Of a stretch of DNA of 64,000 bases, positions 15,253-26,104 are shown one piece after another. Made by a program: the position numbers and the translations under genes. How positions within the stretch are numbered: position 1 is the stretch's first letter; every line of letters begins with the position of its first letter. The stretch spans positions 310,001-374,000 of the forward strand of contig NZ_BMED01000003.1 of assembly GCF_014636315.1 (NCBI RefSeq). The letters run 5' to 3'. The stretch comes from Parundibacterium terreum (lineage in GTDB: Bacteria > Pseudomonadota > Gammaproteobacteria > Burkholderiales > Burkholderiaceae_D). The notes beneath the pieces are model-generated. The model ran no database searches and had not been told where the DNA came from. It saw only the letters and a program-made list of their open reading frames with translations.

Positions 15253-17541
15253 ATGGCATTTAAACTACCGTTCCGGTCGAAGGCGAAACAAGATCATGAG
15301 CTTGACGGAGAAGCTGATGGTGCGCGGGAGTTGGCGAATGCCGGTCACTCGGTCGAAGACGCAAGCAATGTCAAAATGCTGAGCAAGACAAGCGTGGAAG
15401 ACCACGCTGACGCGACCTTCATTGGCGATGCGCTGGAAAAGGGCGGCGATATCAAGCTGCCGCTGATCGGCCATCTGCCACTGCAAAGACAGATTCGTGT
15501 CTTGCTGGTGACGATGATTGTGGCGCTGCTGTTCGTGGCCTTGTTTGTTTATCTGAACGCGTCGCAGTCCACGCAGATTTCCACGCAGGCGCAGATCGCC
15601 GGCGAGGCGCTGATGCACTCGCAGCGTATCGGTAAAGCGGCACCGAATGCGATTCAGGGTAATCCGGCTGCGTTTACGCAGTTGCAGGAAAGCCGTAGCG
15701 AACTGAATACCGATTTGACCACGCTGTTGAACGGTGGAACGTATCAAGGCCGTAGCGTATCGACACCGGATTCTTCGCTGGAAGCGATTCTGAAGGATAC
15801 CCAGAAATCCTGGAAAAACTCGGACAAGGCGGCGGAAACCATTTCCAAACTGCGTAATGAGTTGACCGGTTTTGGCCAGACACTGCAAAAACTGAATAAC
15901 CTGTCGCCGGCATTGCTGGAACTGACAGAACAGATTTCCACGCTGAAGGTGCAAGGCGGCGGTTCCGCCCGTGAAATTTCAGCATCCGGCCAGTTGGTGA
16001 TGTTGACCCAGCGTCTGGCTCGTAGCGCGAATGAATTCCTGACTTCCGAAGGTGTTAATCCTGAAACGGCTTTCTTGCTGGGTAAAGATACCAATACTTT
16101 CCGCGATCTGGTTGATGGCTTCCTGAACGGTAGCGACGTATTGCGCCTGACTCCGACCAAGGACCAGGATACCCGCGAGAAACTGACAGAATTGCAAAAA
16201 ACTTTCAGCGAATACCAGAAATCGGTTTCCAGCATTCTGGGCAACCTGCAAAACTTTATTGCTGCGAAACAATCCGAACAGTTGATCTTTAATGAAAACG
16301 AAGATCTGAAGCAGCGCCTGAGCAAACTGCAAAGAACTTACGCTGCCGAGCAGGATTCGATTGCTTGGCCGTTCTGGCTGTTGCTGGTCAGCGCGCTGAT
16401 CGCTCTGTTGGCTGCTGCAGGTATCGCGTTGGTTCTGTTACAAGATAGCCGTAACCGCGCTAAAGAAGCGAATCAACGTCGTGACGAAGCCGGCGCACAA
16501 ATGTTGCAGGCGCAGAAGCAGGAAGAAGAAGCGAAAGCTGCAAACGATCAGAACCAGGCCGCTATTTTGCGACTGATGAATGAATTGCAGGAAGTTGCGG
16601 ATGGTGACTTGACAGTGCAGGCAACGGTGTCGGAAGACATCACCGGCGCGATCGCCGACTCGGTTAACTATACGGTGGAAGAGTTGCGCGGTCTGGTAGG
16701 ACGGGTAACGGCAACTGCGGCACAGGTTACGTCAGCGTCCAATCAGGCGCAGGATATTTCCACCAATCTGCTGGCAGCGTCACAACAGCAGTCACGCGAA
16801 ATTACCGATGCTGGCCAGGTCGTTTTGACGATGGCGGAAGAAATTACCGACGTATCGCGTTCAGCGAATGAATCTGCAGAGGTTGCGCGCCAGTCGGTTG
16901 CTGCGGCGGAGCAGGGTGCGCATGCGGTGGAAAACGCGATCAAGGGTATGCATGAGATTCGCGAACAGATTCAGGAAACTTCCAAACGGATTAAGCGTCT
17001 GGGTGAATCTTCACAAGAGATTGGTGAGATCACGGAACTGATTTCCGACATTACCGAACAGACCAACGTACTGGCGCTGAATGCAGCGATTCAGGCGGCG
17101 TCTGCGGGTGAAGCGGGCCGCGGTTTCTCGGTGGTTGCGGAGGAGGTGCAGCGACTGGCGGAACGTTCAGGCGAGGCGACCAAGCAGATTGGTGCGCTGG
17201 TGCGTACGATTCAAACGGATACCCATGATGCGGTAGCCGCGATGGAAAAATCCACGCAGGGTGTGGTCGAGGGTGCGAAACTGTCAGATGCGGCGGGTGC
17301 TGCGTTGTCCGAGATTAGCCGGATTTCCAACCGTCTTGCGGAACTGATTCAAGGCATTTCCCTGGCGACCGAGCATCAGGCAACTTCGGCGAACGGCGTT
17401 GCACAAAACATCCAGCACATTTTGACTATCACCGAACAGACGCAAACCGGTACCCAGCAGACAGCGCACTCGATTCATGAGTTGTCGATGCTGGCGGAAG
17501 AACTCAGGAATTCCGTATCCCGTTTCCGGGTTGCTGCCTGA
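15253..17541 (+). CDS. pilJ: methyl-accepting chemotaxis protein PilJ
   Basis: A 762-residue receptor for the pilus chemosensory array. About 80 polar N-terminal residues precede the first membrane helix (about 80-102, [19 protein letters not shown]). A helical periplasmic sensor follows (about 103-370), then the second membrane helix (about 373-397). Next come a HAMP-like region and the cytoplasmic signalling hairpin, whose tip reads [20 protein letters not shown] (around 597-616). GGAGA lies at ribosome-binding distance from the ATG. No CheR or CheB gene is in the cluster, although possible methylation sites are visible. An extended N-terminal cytoplasmic segment is longer than in the Pseudomonas protein as I remember it. 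Confidence 0.93.
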   Translation: MAFKLPFRSKAKQDHELDGEADGARELANAGHSVEDASNVKMLSKTSVEDHADATFIGDALEKGGDIKLPLIGHLPLQRQIRVLLVTMIVALLFVALFVYLNASQSTQISTQAQIAGEALMHSQRIGKAAPNAIQGNPAAFTQLQESRSELNTDLTTLLNGGTYQGRSVSTPDSSLEAILKDTQKSWKNSDKAAETISKLRNELTGFGQTLQKLNNLSPALLELTEQISTLKVQGGGSAREISASGQLVMLTQRLARSANEFLTSEGVNPETAFLLGKDTNTFRDLVDGFLNGSDVLRLTPTKDQDTREKLTELQKTFSEYQKSVSSILGNLQNFIAAKQSEQLIFNENEDLKQRLSKLQRTYAAEQDSIAWPFWLLLVSALIALLAAAGIALVLLQDSRNRAKEANQRRDEAGAQMLQAQKQEEEAKAANDQNQAAILRLMNELQEVADGDLTVQATVSEDITGAIADSVNYTVEELRGLVGRVTATAAQVTSASNQAQDISTNLLAASQQQSREITDAGQVVLTMAEEITDVSRSANESAEVARQSVAAAEQGAHAVENAIKGMHEIREQIQETSKRIKRLGESSQEIGEITELISDITEQTNVLALNAAIQAASAGEAGRGFSVVAEEVQRLAERSGEATKQIGALVRTIQTDTHDAVAAMEKSTQGVVEGAKLSDAAGAALSEISRISNRLAELIQGISLATEHQATSANGVAQNIQHILTITEQTQTGTQQTAHSIHELSMLAEELRNSVSRFRVAA

Positions 17542-17576
17542 TTTTTCCTGTCGGTTGTTGCTGCCAAGGCTAACGC

Positions 17577-17619
17577 CCGGTTCTTTCCTGCGAAGAAAAC
17601 GCAGTGGTGCTGGAACCGG
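17577..17619. repeat. two-part stem-loop between pilJ and chpA
   Basis: Outer stem CCGGTTC (17577-17583) / GAACCGG (17613-17619) and inner stem CTGCG (17588-17592) / CGCAG (17600-17604). No T-run is adjacent. It could act as an mRNA boundary or partial attenuator ahead of the very long chpA. Confidence 0.5.
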
Positions 17620-17701
17620 ACGGCCTTGGGTCTGATCATAAATACGGGGCGATAAATTGCAGACCACTGCCATTATTGCCCTTTGAGTTTGCGGAGCACT
17701 C

Positions 17702-20700
17702 ATGACATCCGATTTTTCAGTGTCGTCATCTTATCCAGAAGAACCTTTCGATACCGGTCCCTTGTCTTGGGTCATGGCCGAAGTGCGCGAGGCGATTACC
17801 AGCGCCGGCAAGCAGCTTGCCGATGCAGTAGGGCAGGATAGCGAAGCGCAGGCTACCATGCTGCGGCATGCCAAAAGCTATCTGCACCAGGCGCATGGCG
17901 CCTTGCAGATCGTCGATATCGACGGTGTTTCCATCGTCACTGAAACCATAGAAGACCTGATAGACCGCCTGCATGCCGGCCAGCTGGAGTTGAATCTGGC
18001 GCATGTGGAAGTCATCAGCGACGCTTTTCATGCGGTGCTCAGCTATCTGGAAGACTTATTGTCCGGTAGCCCGCATCAGCCGGTAAGGCTGTTCCCGTAT
18101 TATCGCGGCCTGCTGGAACTGCGCGGCGCCGATCGCATTCATCCTGCCGACCTGTTTTTCCCGTCGCTGTCGGTGCAGCAGCAAGTGCCTGAGCTGAGCG
18201 TCAACAAAAACGCAGCAGCGGTCAATTATGTCGGATTGAGGCAGCGTTTTGAAAAACTGCTGCTGACGGTACTGACCAGCAAAGACGTCGCGCAGCAAAG
18301 AGCCGGTGCACAGGCTATGCACGACCTGATCAAGGAAGTGGAGCAAGGTCAGACCAGCCCGCAAGCGAAAGCTTTTTGGGTAGTGATGCGCGGTTTTGCG
18401 GAATCGGTGGCACAAGGTGCGATAGAAAATACCCAATACGTCAAACAGATTTTCGGTCGCATCAACCTGCAGATCCGCAGGCTGGTAGACGGCGTTACCA
18501 ATATTCCCGAGCGCCTGTTGCGCGATGCCTTGTTCTTTATCGCGCAAGTCAAGCAGCCGTCCCCGTTTGTTGAACAAATCCGCAAAGCCTATCAGCTGGA
18601 AAACCAGGTACCGCAGGATTACGACAAGAAGAACTATGGCCAGGTTGCCGCCAATGTGCTGGCCAGCGCCAAGGAACATTTGTCGCATGTGAAAAACCTG
18701 TGGGGCCGTATCGCCAATGGCGAAGCCGGCCTGGCAGATAAATTCGCCGCCAAGATGAAAGAGCTGGCGGATGCCGGCACAGAACTGGGTTCCGCTCCGT
18801 TGTCCAAACTGCTGCGCGAACTGAATGGCCTGGCCCGGCATGCGGCGCATGCACCCGAGAGCAATAACATCGGGCTTGAGCTTGCTACCAGCCTGCTGTT
18901 TGTAGAGCATACGCTGGACCACATCATGCGTTTGCCGGCCAACTTCTCCGAGCGTGCCGATGAAATTACCGCGCGCCTGCTGTCTATCGTGTCCGGTGAC
19001 GTGCCGGAAACCCAGGCCGCGTGGATAGGTGAAATTTCCAAGGAAGCACAGCAGCGCCAGACGATGGCAGTGCTGGTAGGCGAGATGCAGAATAGCCTGC
19101 GCCAGGCAGAAAAAACCCTGGACGAATATTTCCGCGATCCGGTCAATAAAGATAGCCTGACGCCTATCGATGGCGTATTGCATCAGGTAGGCGGTGCACT
19201 GGCGATCCTGGATCAGGATGATGCGATGCTGGCGGTAGAGCATACCCGTGGCGCGATCAAGCAATTCCCTGACCTGGCCAGCACCGACGAGATGGATGTC
19301 AACGCTGCGGTGTACCAGAACGTAGCGCAAAACATCGGTGCCTTGACTTTCTTCATCGAGACGCTGCAGAACCAGCCGGAAGCGGCAAAGAAAAAATTTA
19401 CTTTCGACACCGAGCAAGGCTTGTTCCGCTCCAACTTATTGGAGAAAACTGCCGAAAAGGAGTTGTTGCCGGCGAGCTACGCGGACTCGACACAGCAGGC
19501 CGACCGGGCACATGAAGCACAAACTGTCGTCACCGCCGAGCAGGAGCTGGTGCTACAACAGCAGCAATCCGCCAAGCTGGCCGCCTCATTGGCGGATCAG
19601 CCGGGCAGCGTGGAGCTGCAAGAGCAACTGAAGGATTCGCTGGAGCAGGAGCGCTCCGTCGCCAGCCTGCTGGACGATAGCGCGGCTTCTGACAGGGCCC
19701 GCAATGCGATCGATCTGTTGGACAATACCGATTTCAGTGCAGCACCAGACGTCAGCTCGCTCAATGAGATCGTGGCCGCGACGAATCCGGTAGTACAGGA
19801 AGTCCCTGTTGAGCCGACTGCGGAATTGCCAGGCAGCGATGAAGCGATTGATGCCGAGCTGCTGGAAATCTTCCTGATGGAAGCTGACGAGGTACTGGAG
19901 TTCGTACAAAAAACCATACCGCTGTCCCGCCAGGACACTGCCAACCAGGAATATCTGACCAGCCTGCGCCGTTCCTTCCATACGCTGAAAGGCAGCGGCC
20001 GCATGGTCGGCCTGAACGCATTCGGCGAGGCAGCCTGGAGCATAGAGCAGGTAATGAACCTGTGGCTGTCGGAATCGCGTAACGGTAATGAAACCTTGTA
20101 TTCCTTGCTGGATAAGGCTGCGCAAGAACTGTATGTATGGGTAGAAGACCTGAAGCAAAAAGGGCAATCTGCGCGTAATGGCGCAGCGATTATTGCCGCT
20201 GCCGAAAGGATCAAGGCCGGCCAGGGCTTTTCATACACCGAGCCTGTCGCTGCTGCCGTCGTAGCTGCAGCAGCCCCGGTTGCCGAATTGCCGCAGCAGA
20301 TACAGCCCGAGCCTGTGCCGGAAATCCCGGCGCTGCCGCCGCTTGCTGCGTTTGCTGTTGTTCCGGAAGTGCCGGCCATCGAATTGCTGCCGGAATTTGA
20401 ACTGACACTGGATGAGCCTGTCCTTGCAGCAGAACCAGAACTGACAGCTGTCGATCATATCGAGCCAGCATCGCTGGATATTGCTCCGCTGGATTTCGGT
20501 AGCACTGTCGAAACATCCGCCGAGCACATCCCCGACCTGCACACCGCAATTGATGTACCGCACCGGGTTGCTGCCGAGCCTGTTCCTGCGATGGACTGGG
20601 CTGCCGGCCATGCATCGGAACCGGAAATTTTACTGGAAGCCCTGCACGTTGAAGATTTGCCGGCAGAAGCAGATACGCTAAGCCTGGTTGCCGACGCGCC

Positions 20701-23700
20701 TGCTGTTGCGCCGGGAATTCCGGAATTGGATTTGATGCCGGAAGCGATCATTGCGACTGATTTCGCAATGCCCGATATCACTGAAATCACTGAAGCGCAT
20801 GGCTTGCAGACGATAGAAAGCCTGGCGCCTGTTTCGTCGGAACTGGTATCGGAACTGGAACCGGTTGCTGCGCCGGTACTGGACGCAGAAGATTTTCCTG
20901 TAGAAGCCGAAGCCTTTGCCGAAGCTACTGAAGCGCATGTGCCTGAACTGGAACTGCATGCGGAAGAAGTTTCGCACGATACCGGGCATGATGGCTTGAA
21001 TGATTTGAATGGCCTGCCTGAAACATTGGGCGAGGTCCACGATATTCATGCTGGCCATGACGGCCACGATAATGTATTCCAACTGGAACCTGCGCAAAAC
21101 CAGGCGGAAAGCCTGCATCTGGTCACCAGTGCGGATACACAGGAAGGGCTGGATGCACAGATACTCAGTTTCCCTGACATGTCGCAGCCTGCGCCTGTGC
21201 AGGACGACAATATCAAGCGCATAGGTGATATAGAAATCAGCCTGCCGCTGCATACGATCTACATGGCGGAAACCGATGAGATCGTCCGCTATCTGTCGCA
21301 GGATTTCGCCGAATGGCGGCATGAACCGCAACGCCCGGTGTCCATGCATGCAGTGCATGCGGCGCATTCGCTGGCGGGAAGTTCCGCGACAGTAGGCTTG
21401 AAAGCAGCACAGGAACTGGCGCACGCGCTGGAACTGGTATTGCAAAGAATAGAAAAACATCCTGTCGTACTGGACTCTGCCGAATTCGATGTGCTGGATA
21501 ACTGCGTCGAATGCGTGAAACGCATGCTGCAGAAATTTGCACTGTCGGAAATGGCAGAACGCGCACCGGCCGAAGTGCATAGCCTGGACATTCTGAGGCA
21601 GGCGCTGAGTGCACGTGCCGATTCTGATGCAGGACCGAGTGCGCCTGTGGCGGAGTTGATAGCCGAACCTGCCGTAGAAATGGCCGAGCTGGAAGATAAG
21701 CCTTTGCCGGAATCGCTGTCCCTCTCGGCTGTCCACGCCGAGATTGATGCGGAAGAGCTTCCGCAGCCGGCTGCAGCTTTGGCCGAGATGCCGGCTGCCG
21801 CTGCGATTATTCCGACTTTTGATCCTAGCACTCCTGAAATCAGCTCCGAGCTGCGCATCAAGGATGACCTGGATGCCGACTTGCTGCCGGTATTTATCGA
21901 AGAAGGTAATGACTTGCTGCCTATGGTCGGGCAATTGCTGCGCTCCTGGCAGCAGCATCCTGACGACGGCGCGATACCGCAATCCATTTTGCGGCTGATG
22001 CATACGATCAAGGGTAGCGCCAGGATGGCGGGTGCGATGCAACTTGGTCAGCACACGCATGACATGGAAGCACGCATAGAAAACCTGATGCATGCAGGCG
22101 GCGCGGTGCGTCAGCCTCTGCTGGACGATTTGCTGATGCGGCACGATCATTCCATGCATCTGTTTGACCGTCTGTTAAATCCAGGGGCACCTGAAGTGGT
22201 GGCGCCAGGCAATGTACACCTTGATGCTAGTGTCAATGTCGATGAGGAGCCTATGCAGGCTGTCAGCGAGTTTGATCGCGACCTGTCTGCTCCGCGGTTT
22301 GAATCGGCCCAGGCGGCAGAAAAACCTGATGCTATTACTTCGCTGCCGGCCGTACAGCCTGCGCGGGTGCAGGCGGCGCCGCTAGCAAGCGTCGCGCCTA
22401 AGCCAGCCGCTCCAGTACCGCTTGTTCGTGTGCGGGCAGATATCCTGGATCGTCTGGTCAACCAGGCCGGTGAAGTTTCCATCTCGCGTTCAAAGCTTGA
22501 AAATGAAGTGGGCACGCTGAAATCCTCGCTGGTGGAATTGACTGAAAACGTCAGCCGTCTGCGCGACCAGTTGCGTGAAGTGGAAATCCAGGCTGAAACG
22601 CAGATCAGTTCGCGCATGGCCTTGTCCGGCGACCGCGAATTTGATCCACTGGAGTTCGATCGTTTTACCCGTCTGCAGGAATTGACGCGGATGATGGCCG
22701 AGAGCGTCAGTGACGTTGCGACGGTACAAAACAACCTGACGCGCACGATAGACGGTGCCTCCGACGGCTTGCATGCGCAGGCCCGCCTGACGCGTGAATT
22801 GCAGCAGGATCTGATGCGGGTCCGCATGGTGCCGTTCGGCAGTATTTCCGAACGTCTGTACCGTGTGACGCGCCAGGCCTCCAAGGAACTGGATAAACGG
22901 GTCAATCTGGATATCCGCGGCGCATCGGTGGAAATGGACCGTAGCGTTCTGGAAAAAATGGCGGGACCGTTTGAGCATCTGTTGCGGAATGCGATCGTGC
23001 ACGGTGTAGAAACCCGTGAACGCCGCCGCGCAGTAGGCAAGGATGAAACCGGCGAGCTTCTGGTGGAAGTACGGCAAGAAGGTAATGAAGTGGTTATCCA
23101 CTTCACCGATGACGGCCAGGGCCTGAACCTGAACCGTATCCGCGAAAAAGCCAAGACAGTGGGCTTGCTCGGTTACGACGACGACGCCAGCGATGCCGAA
23201 GCGGTCAATATGATTTTCGAGCCGGGCTTTTCCACTGCCAGCGAGATTACCGAGCTGGCCGGACGCGGCGTGGGCATGGACGTAGTGCGCTCAGAGGCAG
23301 CTTCGCTGGGCGGCAGGGTGTCTGTGACCTCGGTTGAAGGCCAGGGCGCGCATTTCACGATACATTTGCCTTTGACACTGGCGGTGACCCAGGTGGTCAT
23401 CCTGACTTCCGGCGGCAGGACTTATGCATTGCCTTCCGTGCTGGTGGAGCAGGTACAGCAATTGAAATCCCCGGTACTGGCTGCTGCCTACAATGATGGC
23501 GCCATCATGTGGCAAGGCAGCCGCGTCACGCTGCATTACCTGTCCACCATGCTGGGCGAACATGACACTGCTCCGGTAGCGCAGCAATATTCGCCGGTGC
23601 TGATCATGAAGAGCGGTAGCGAACGGGTGGCGATCCACGTTGATGACGTGATCGGTAACCGCGAGGTCGTTGTGAAAAACATCGGACCGCAATTGTCCCG

Positions 23701-24295
23701 CATGATAGGTATTGCAGGCGCGACGGTGCTTGGTTCCGGCGAGATCGTTCTGATTCTGAATCCGGTGCCGCTGGCGGCAAAACTGGAGCATGAGCAGGTA
23801 CGTCATCCTCTGGCGCAATCCGAATCCGGCTTGCCGGAAATGGGTGCGGTTGCGAATATCGCACACGATCCTGAACTGAACCGCACGCAGGTCAAGCCTG
23901 TGCAGGGCCTGCGTACTCAGCATATCGTGATGGTGGTCGATGATTCGCTGACGGTACGCCGCGTGACCCAGCGCCTGTTGTCGCGTGAAGGTTATCAGGT
24001 CGTGCTGGCAAAAGACGGTATTGATGCGCTGGAGCAGTTGCAGTCGGTAACGCCGGACGTGATGCTGGTCGATATTGAAATGCCGCGCATGGATGGCTTC
24101 GACTTGACCCGCAACGTGCGCAGCGATGCGCGTACCAGCCATATTCCTATCATCATGATTACGTCGCGTACCGCGGACAAGCATAAAAACTATGCTTACG
24201 AACTGGGTGTGAACGAGTACTTCGGTAAGCCGTATCGCGAAGATGATTTGCTGGAAGCGATTACCCGTTTCGTCGGTGAAAAAACACCAGGATGA
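17702..24295 (+). CDS. chpA: hybrid chemotaxis kinase ChpA/PilL with multiple Hpt domains
   Basis: A 2197-residue CheA-type kinase for twitching motility. The first 600 residues contain two FimL/Hpt-like helical units: the first has His65 in LHQAHGALQI, while the second has Gly at the equivalent position (HQVGGALAIL, about 495). Canonical Hpt sites are His760 (HTLKGSGRM), His1222 (HSLAGSS, with Ala for the usual Lys) and His1434 (HTIKGSARM). Long Ala/Pro/Glu-rich linkers (about 845-1170) separate them. The kinase core follows: dimerisation helix from about 1577, N-box LLRNAIVHGVETRERR, DDGQGL, and GRGVGMDVVRS. A CheW-like domain and a C-terminal receiver with Asp2124 (VDIEMPRMDG) complete it. 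A terminator follows. Confidence 0.95.
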   Translation: MTSDFSVSSSYPEEPFDTGPLSWVMAEVREAITSAGKQLADAVGQDSEAQATMLRHAKSYLHQAHGALQIVDIDGVSIVTETIEDLIDRLHAGQLELNLAHVEVISDAFHAVLSYLEDLLSGSPHQPVRLFPYYRGLLELRGADRIHPADLFFPSLSVQQQVPELSVNKNAAAVNYVGLRQRFEKLLLTVLTSKDVAQQRAGAQAMHDLIKEVEQGQTSPQAKAFWVVMRGFAESVAQGAIENTQYVKQIFGRINLQIRRLVDGVTNIPERLLRDALFFIAQVKQPSPFVEQIRKAYQLENQVPQDYDKKNYGQVAANVLASAKEHLSHVKNLWGRIANGEAGLADKFAAKMKELADAGTELGSAPLSKLLRELNGLARHAAHAPESNNIGLELATSLLFVEHTLDHIMRLPANFSERADEITARLLSIVSGDVPETQAAWIGEISKEAQQRQTMAVLVGEMQNSLRQAEKTLDEYFRDPVNKDSLTPIDGVLHQVGGALAILDQDDAMLAVEHTRGAIKQFPDLASTDEMDVNAAVYQNVAQNIGALTFFIETLQNQPEAAKKKFTFDTEQGLFRSNLLEKTAEKELLPASYADSTQQADRAHEAQTVVTAEQELVLQQQQSAKLAASLADQPGSVELQEQLKDSLEQERSVASLLDDSAASDRARNAIDLLDNTDFSAAPDVSSLNEIVAATNPVVQEVPVEPTAELPGSDEAIDAELLEIFLMEADEVLEFVQKTIPLSRQDTANQEYLTSLRRSFHTLKGSGRMVGLNAFGEAAWSIEQVMNLWLSESRNGNETLYSLLDKAAQELYVWVEDLKQKGQSARNGAAIIAAAERIKAGQGFSYTEPVAAAVVAAAAPVAELPQQIQPEPVPEIPALPPLAAFAVVPEVPAIELLPEFELTLDEPVLAAEPELTAVDHIEPASLDIAPLDFGSTVETSAEHIPDLHTAIDVPHRVAAEPVPAMDWAAGHASEPEILLEALHVEDLPAEADTLSLVADAPAVAPGIPELDLMPEAIIATDFAMPDITEITEAHGLQTIESLAPVSSELVSELEPVAAPVLDAEDFPVEAEAFAEATEAHVPELELHAEEVSHDTGHDGLNDLNGLPETLGEVHDIHAGHDGHDNVFQLEPAQNQAESLHLVTSADTQEGLDAQILSFPDMSQPAPVQDDNIKRIGDIEISLPLHTIYMAETDEIVRYLSQDFAEWRHEPQRPVSMHAVHAAHSLAGSSATVGLKAAQELAHALELVLQRIEKHPVVLDSAEFDVLDNCVECVKRMLQKFALSEMAERAPAEVHSLDILRQALSARADSDAGPSAPVAELIAEPAVEMAELEDKPLPESLSLSAVHAEIDAEELPQPAAALAEMPAAAAIIPTFDPSTPEISSELRIKDDLDADLLPVFIEEGNDLLPMVGQLLRSWQQHPDDGAIPQSILRLMHTIKGSARMAGAMQLGQHTHDMEARIENLMHAGGAVRQPLLDDLLMRHDHSMHLFDRLLNPGAPEVVAPGNVHLDASVNVDEEPMQAVSEFDRDLSAPRFESAQAAEKPDAITSLPAVQPARVQAAPLASVAPKPAAPVPLVRVRADILDRLVNQAGEVSISRSKLENEVGTLKSSLVELTENVSRLRDQLREVEIQAETQISSRMALSGDREFDPLEFDRFTRLQELTRMMAESVSDVATVQNNLTRTIDGASDGLHAQARLTRELQQDLMRVRMVPFGSISERLYRVTRQASKELDKRVNLDIRGASVEMDRSVLEKMAGPFEHLLRNAIVHGVETRERRRAVGKDETGELLVEVRQEGNEVVIHFTDDGQGLNLNRIREKAKTVGLLGYDDDASDAEAVNMIFEPGFSTASEITELAGRGVGMDVVRSEAASLGGRVSVTSVEGQGAHFTIHLPLTLAVTQVVILTSGGRTYALPSVLVEQVQQLKSPVLAAAYNDGAIMWQGSRVTLHYLSTMLGEHDTAPVAQQYSPVLIMKSGSERVAIHVDDVIGNREVVVKNIGPQLSRMIGIAGATVLGSGEIVLILNPVPLAAKLEHEQVRHPLAQSESGLPEMGAVANIAHDPELNRTQVKPVQGLRTQHIVMVVDDSLTVRRVTQRLLSREGYQVVLAKDGIDALEQLQSVTPDVMLVDIEMPRMDGFDLTRNVRSDARTSHIPIIMITSRTADKHKNYAYELGVNEYFGKPYREDDLLEAITRFVGEKTPG

Positions 24296-24331
24296 TGACA
24301 GGCACGCAATCCTAAGGTATTGAAGCCAGGT

Positions 24332-24367
24332 GCCCGGCCCGGATCACACCGAGCCGGGCGTTTTTTA
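24332..24367 (+). terminator. Rho-independent terminator after chpA
   Basis: GCCCGGC (24332-24338) pairs with GCCGGGC (24353-24359), followed by a T-run at 24361-24366. It lies about 40 bp after the chpA stop and touches the 3' end of the convergent photolyase gene. Confidence 0.9.
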
Positions 24368-25831
24368 TTGCACTTTCTTCACCACTGCGTAACGCGCCAG
24401 TGTTTCCTTGCGAGCGGCATCATGCTCAACGACCGGGGCAGGGTAATCCACTCCCAGCGTGATGCCTGCCATCTTCAGTGTCATCGGCGTCAGCTTCCAT
24501 GGCGCGTGTATCTGCTTGTGATCCAGCTTGCCTAGTTGCGGCAGGTAGCGGCGGATGAATTTGCCATCCGCGTCGAATTTTTCCGATTGCGTAATCGGAT
24601 TGAAAATGCGGAAGTAGGGCTGTGCATCACAGCCGGAAGATGCGGCCCATTGCCAGCCGCCATTGTTTGCCGATAGGTCGAAATCATTCAGGTGCAAGGC
24701 GAAATAGCGCTCGCCCCAGCGCCAGTCTATGCCCAGGTCCTTGATCAGGAAGCAGGCGGTCACCATGCGCAGGCGGTTGTGCATGTAACCGGTCTGGTTC
24801 AACTGGCACATCGCCGCATCGACCAGAGGATAACCGGTCTTGCCCTGGCACCATGCATCAAACATCTGCTCTGCACGGGCGCCTGATTCCCATTTGATTG
24901 CGTCATAGTCCGGCTTGAATGCGCGCTCGGCCACATGCGGATGATGGTGCAGGATCATGAAATAAAAGTCGCGCCAGATCAGTTCCGACAGCCAGACCTG
25001 GGCGCCAGGATTGACGGTTTCGGTCCGTATGCTGTGCAAGGCTTCGCGCACCAGATGGCGTATCGACACGGTGCCGAAGCGCAGGTGCACGGACAGGTAG
25101 GACGGACCCTTCACGGCGGGAAAGTCGCGCGTTACATCGTACTGGTGTATGCGCAGCAGAAAGTCTTCCAGCAATTTGGCGCCGCCTGACATCCCAGCGG
25201 GGACGGCCATTCTCGGCTCGGCGCTGTCGGTAAAACCCATGTCGGATAAAGCAGGAATAGTCGCGTTTGTATATGTGGCGAGGCTGCCGGCATGGCTTTC
25301 TATCGGATAAGAGCGGCAATAGAAGTCGCCGCCTTCGGCATACATTTTCTTCAGCCACGCGTTCTTGTACGGTGTGAATACCGAGAACGGCGTGCCGGCC
25401 AGCGACAATACTTCTTCCTTTTCAAAGACGACCTGATCCTTGTATGTTTTCAGCGCGCAATTAAAGCTGGCCAGGTTTTTGCCCACATCCGCGTCCCTTT
25501 GTATTGCCTGCGGCTCATAGTCATGGTTGGCAAAGACTGCCTGGACTTGCAATTCGGCGGCCAGCCTGGGGATTTCCTGCTCGGCGTGCGCGTGGCGCAC
25601 GATCAGCGTGCCGCCCATTTTTTCAAGCTCCGCCGCCAGTTCGCTGACACTGTCATGAATGAAGGCCACGCGCCGATCTATCGCCGGCAAATCCTGCAGG
25701 ATGCTCTTGTCGAAAATGAACACGCAATACACTTGCTCACTTTGCTTCAGGGCATGATAAAGCGCAGCATGGTCGAAACTGCGCAGATCGCGCCTGAACC
25801 AGACTAGCGAACGGAGAAACGGTTTTTGCAT
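24365..25831 (-). CDS. phrB: deoxyribodipyrimidine (CPD) photolyase
   Basis: A 488-residue class I photolyase using FADH- and an antenna cofactor to split UV-induced cyclobutane pyrimidine dimers. The N-terminal antenna domain begins LVWFRRDLRSFDHAAL. The FAD domain contains GKTGYPLVDAAMCQL, GYMHNRLRMVTACFL, WRWGERYFALHL, and DLSANNGGWQWAASSG, the last two giving FAD-ring and dimer-pocket residues. I chose Met at 25831 because it begins the family domain; an ATG 108 nt upstream adds unrelated residues. The gene is convergent with chpA and divergent from yqgE. Confidence 0.95.
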   Translation of the reverse strand: MQKPFLRSLVWFRRDLRSFDHAALYHALKQSEQVYCVFIFDKSILQDLPAIDRRVAFIHDSVSELAAELEKMGGTLIVRHAHAEQEIPRLAAELQVQAVFANHDYEPQAIQRDADVGKNLASFNCALKTYKDQVVFEKEEVLSLAGTPFSVFTPYKNAWLKKMYAEGGDFYCRSYPIESHAGSLATYTNATIPALSDMGFTDSAEPRMAVPAGMSGGAKLLEDFLLRIHQYDVTRDFPAVKGPSYLSVHLRFGTVSIRHLVREALHSIRTETVNPGAQVWLSELIWRDFYFMILHHHPHVAERAFKPDYDAIKWESGARAEQMFDAWCQGKTGYPLVDAAMCQLNQTGYMHNRLRMVTACFLIKDLGIDWRWGERYFALHLNDFDLSANNGGWQWAASSGCDAQPYFRIFNPITQSEKFDADGKFIRRYLPQLGKLDHKQIHAPWKLTPMTLKMAGITLGVDYPAPVVEHDAARKETLARYAVVKKVQ

Positions 25832-26104
25832 GGAGAGAACGCCAGTTGATGATTGTCCCGCCATTGTAGCGATAAAAGCAGCGGCAGAATTAAAGCGAGG
25901 TGCGCGATTGAAAAACCGGCCAGGAAGGGCATCATCCATTCAGGCAATGCCGGCCGGCACAAACTTCGTAGCAATATTGATAAAAAATTATCTGACCGGT
26001 CTTGCCGCACTCATTTTGTTGGCTATGCGCTAGATATGAGCAACAAGGGCCAGGTTTGTGCGCCAACCGGGCCAGAATGCAGCAAAAATGCTAAAATGGC
26101 GCCT

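Noticed and set aside
18056..22159. Long minus-strand frames opposite chpA (453 and 493 codons)
   Set aside because: Composition dominated by His, Gln, Arg and Cys; they overlap coding sequence with clear Hpt and linker features.
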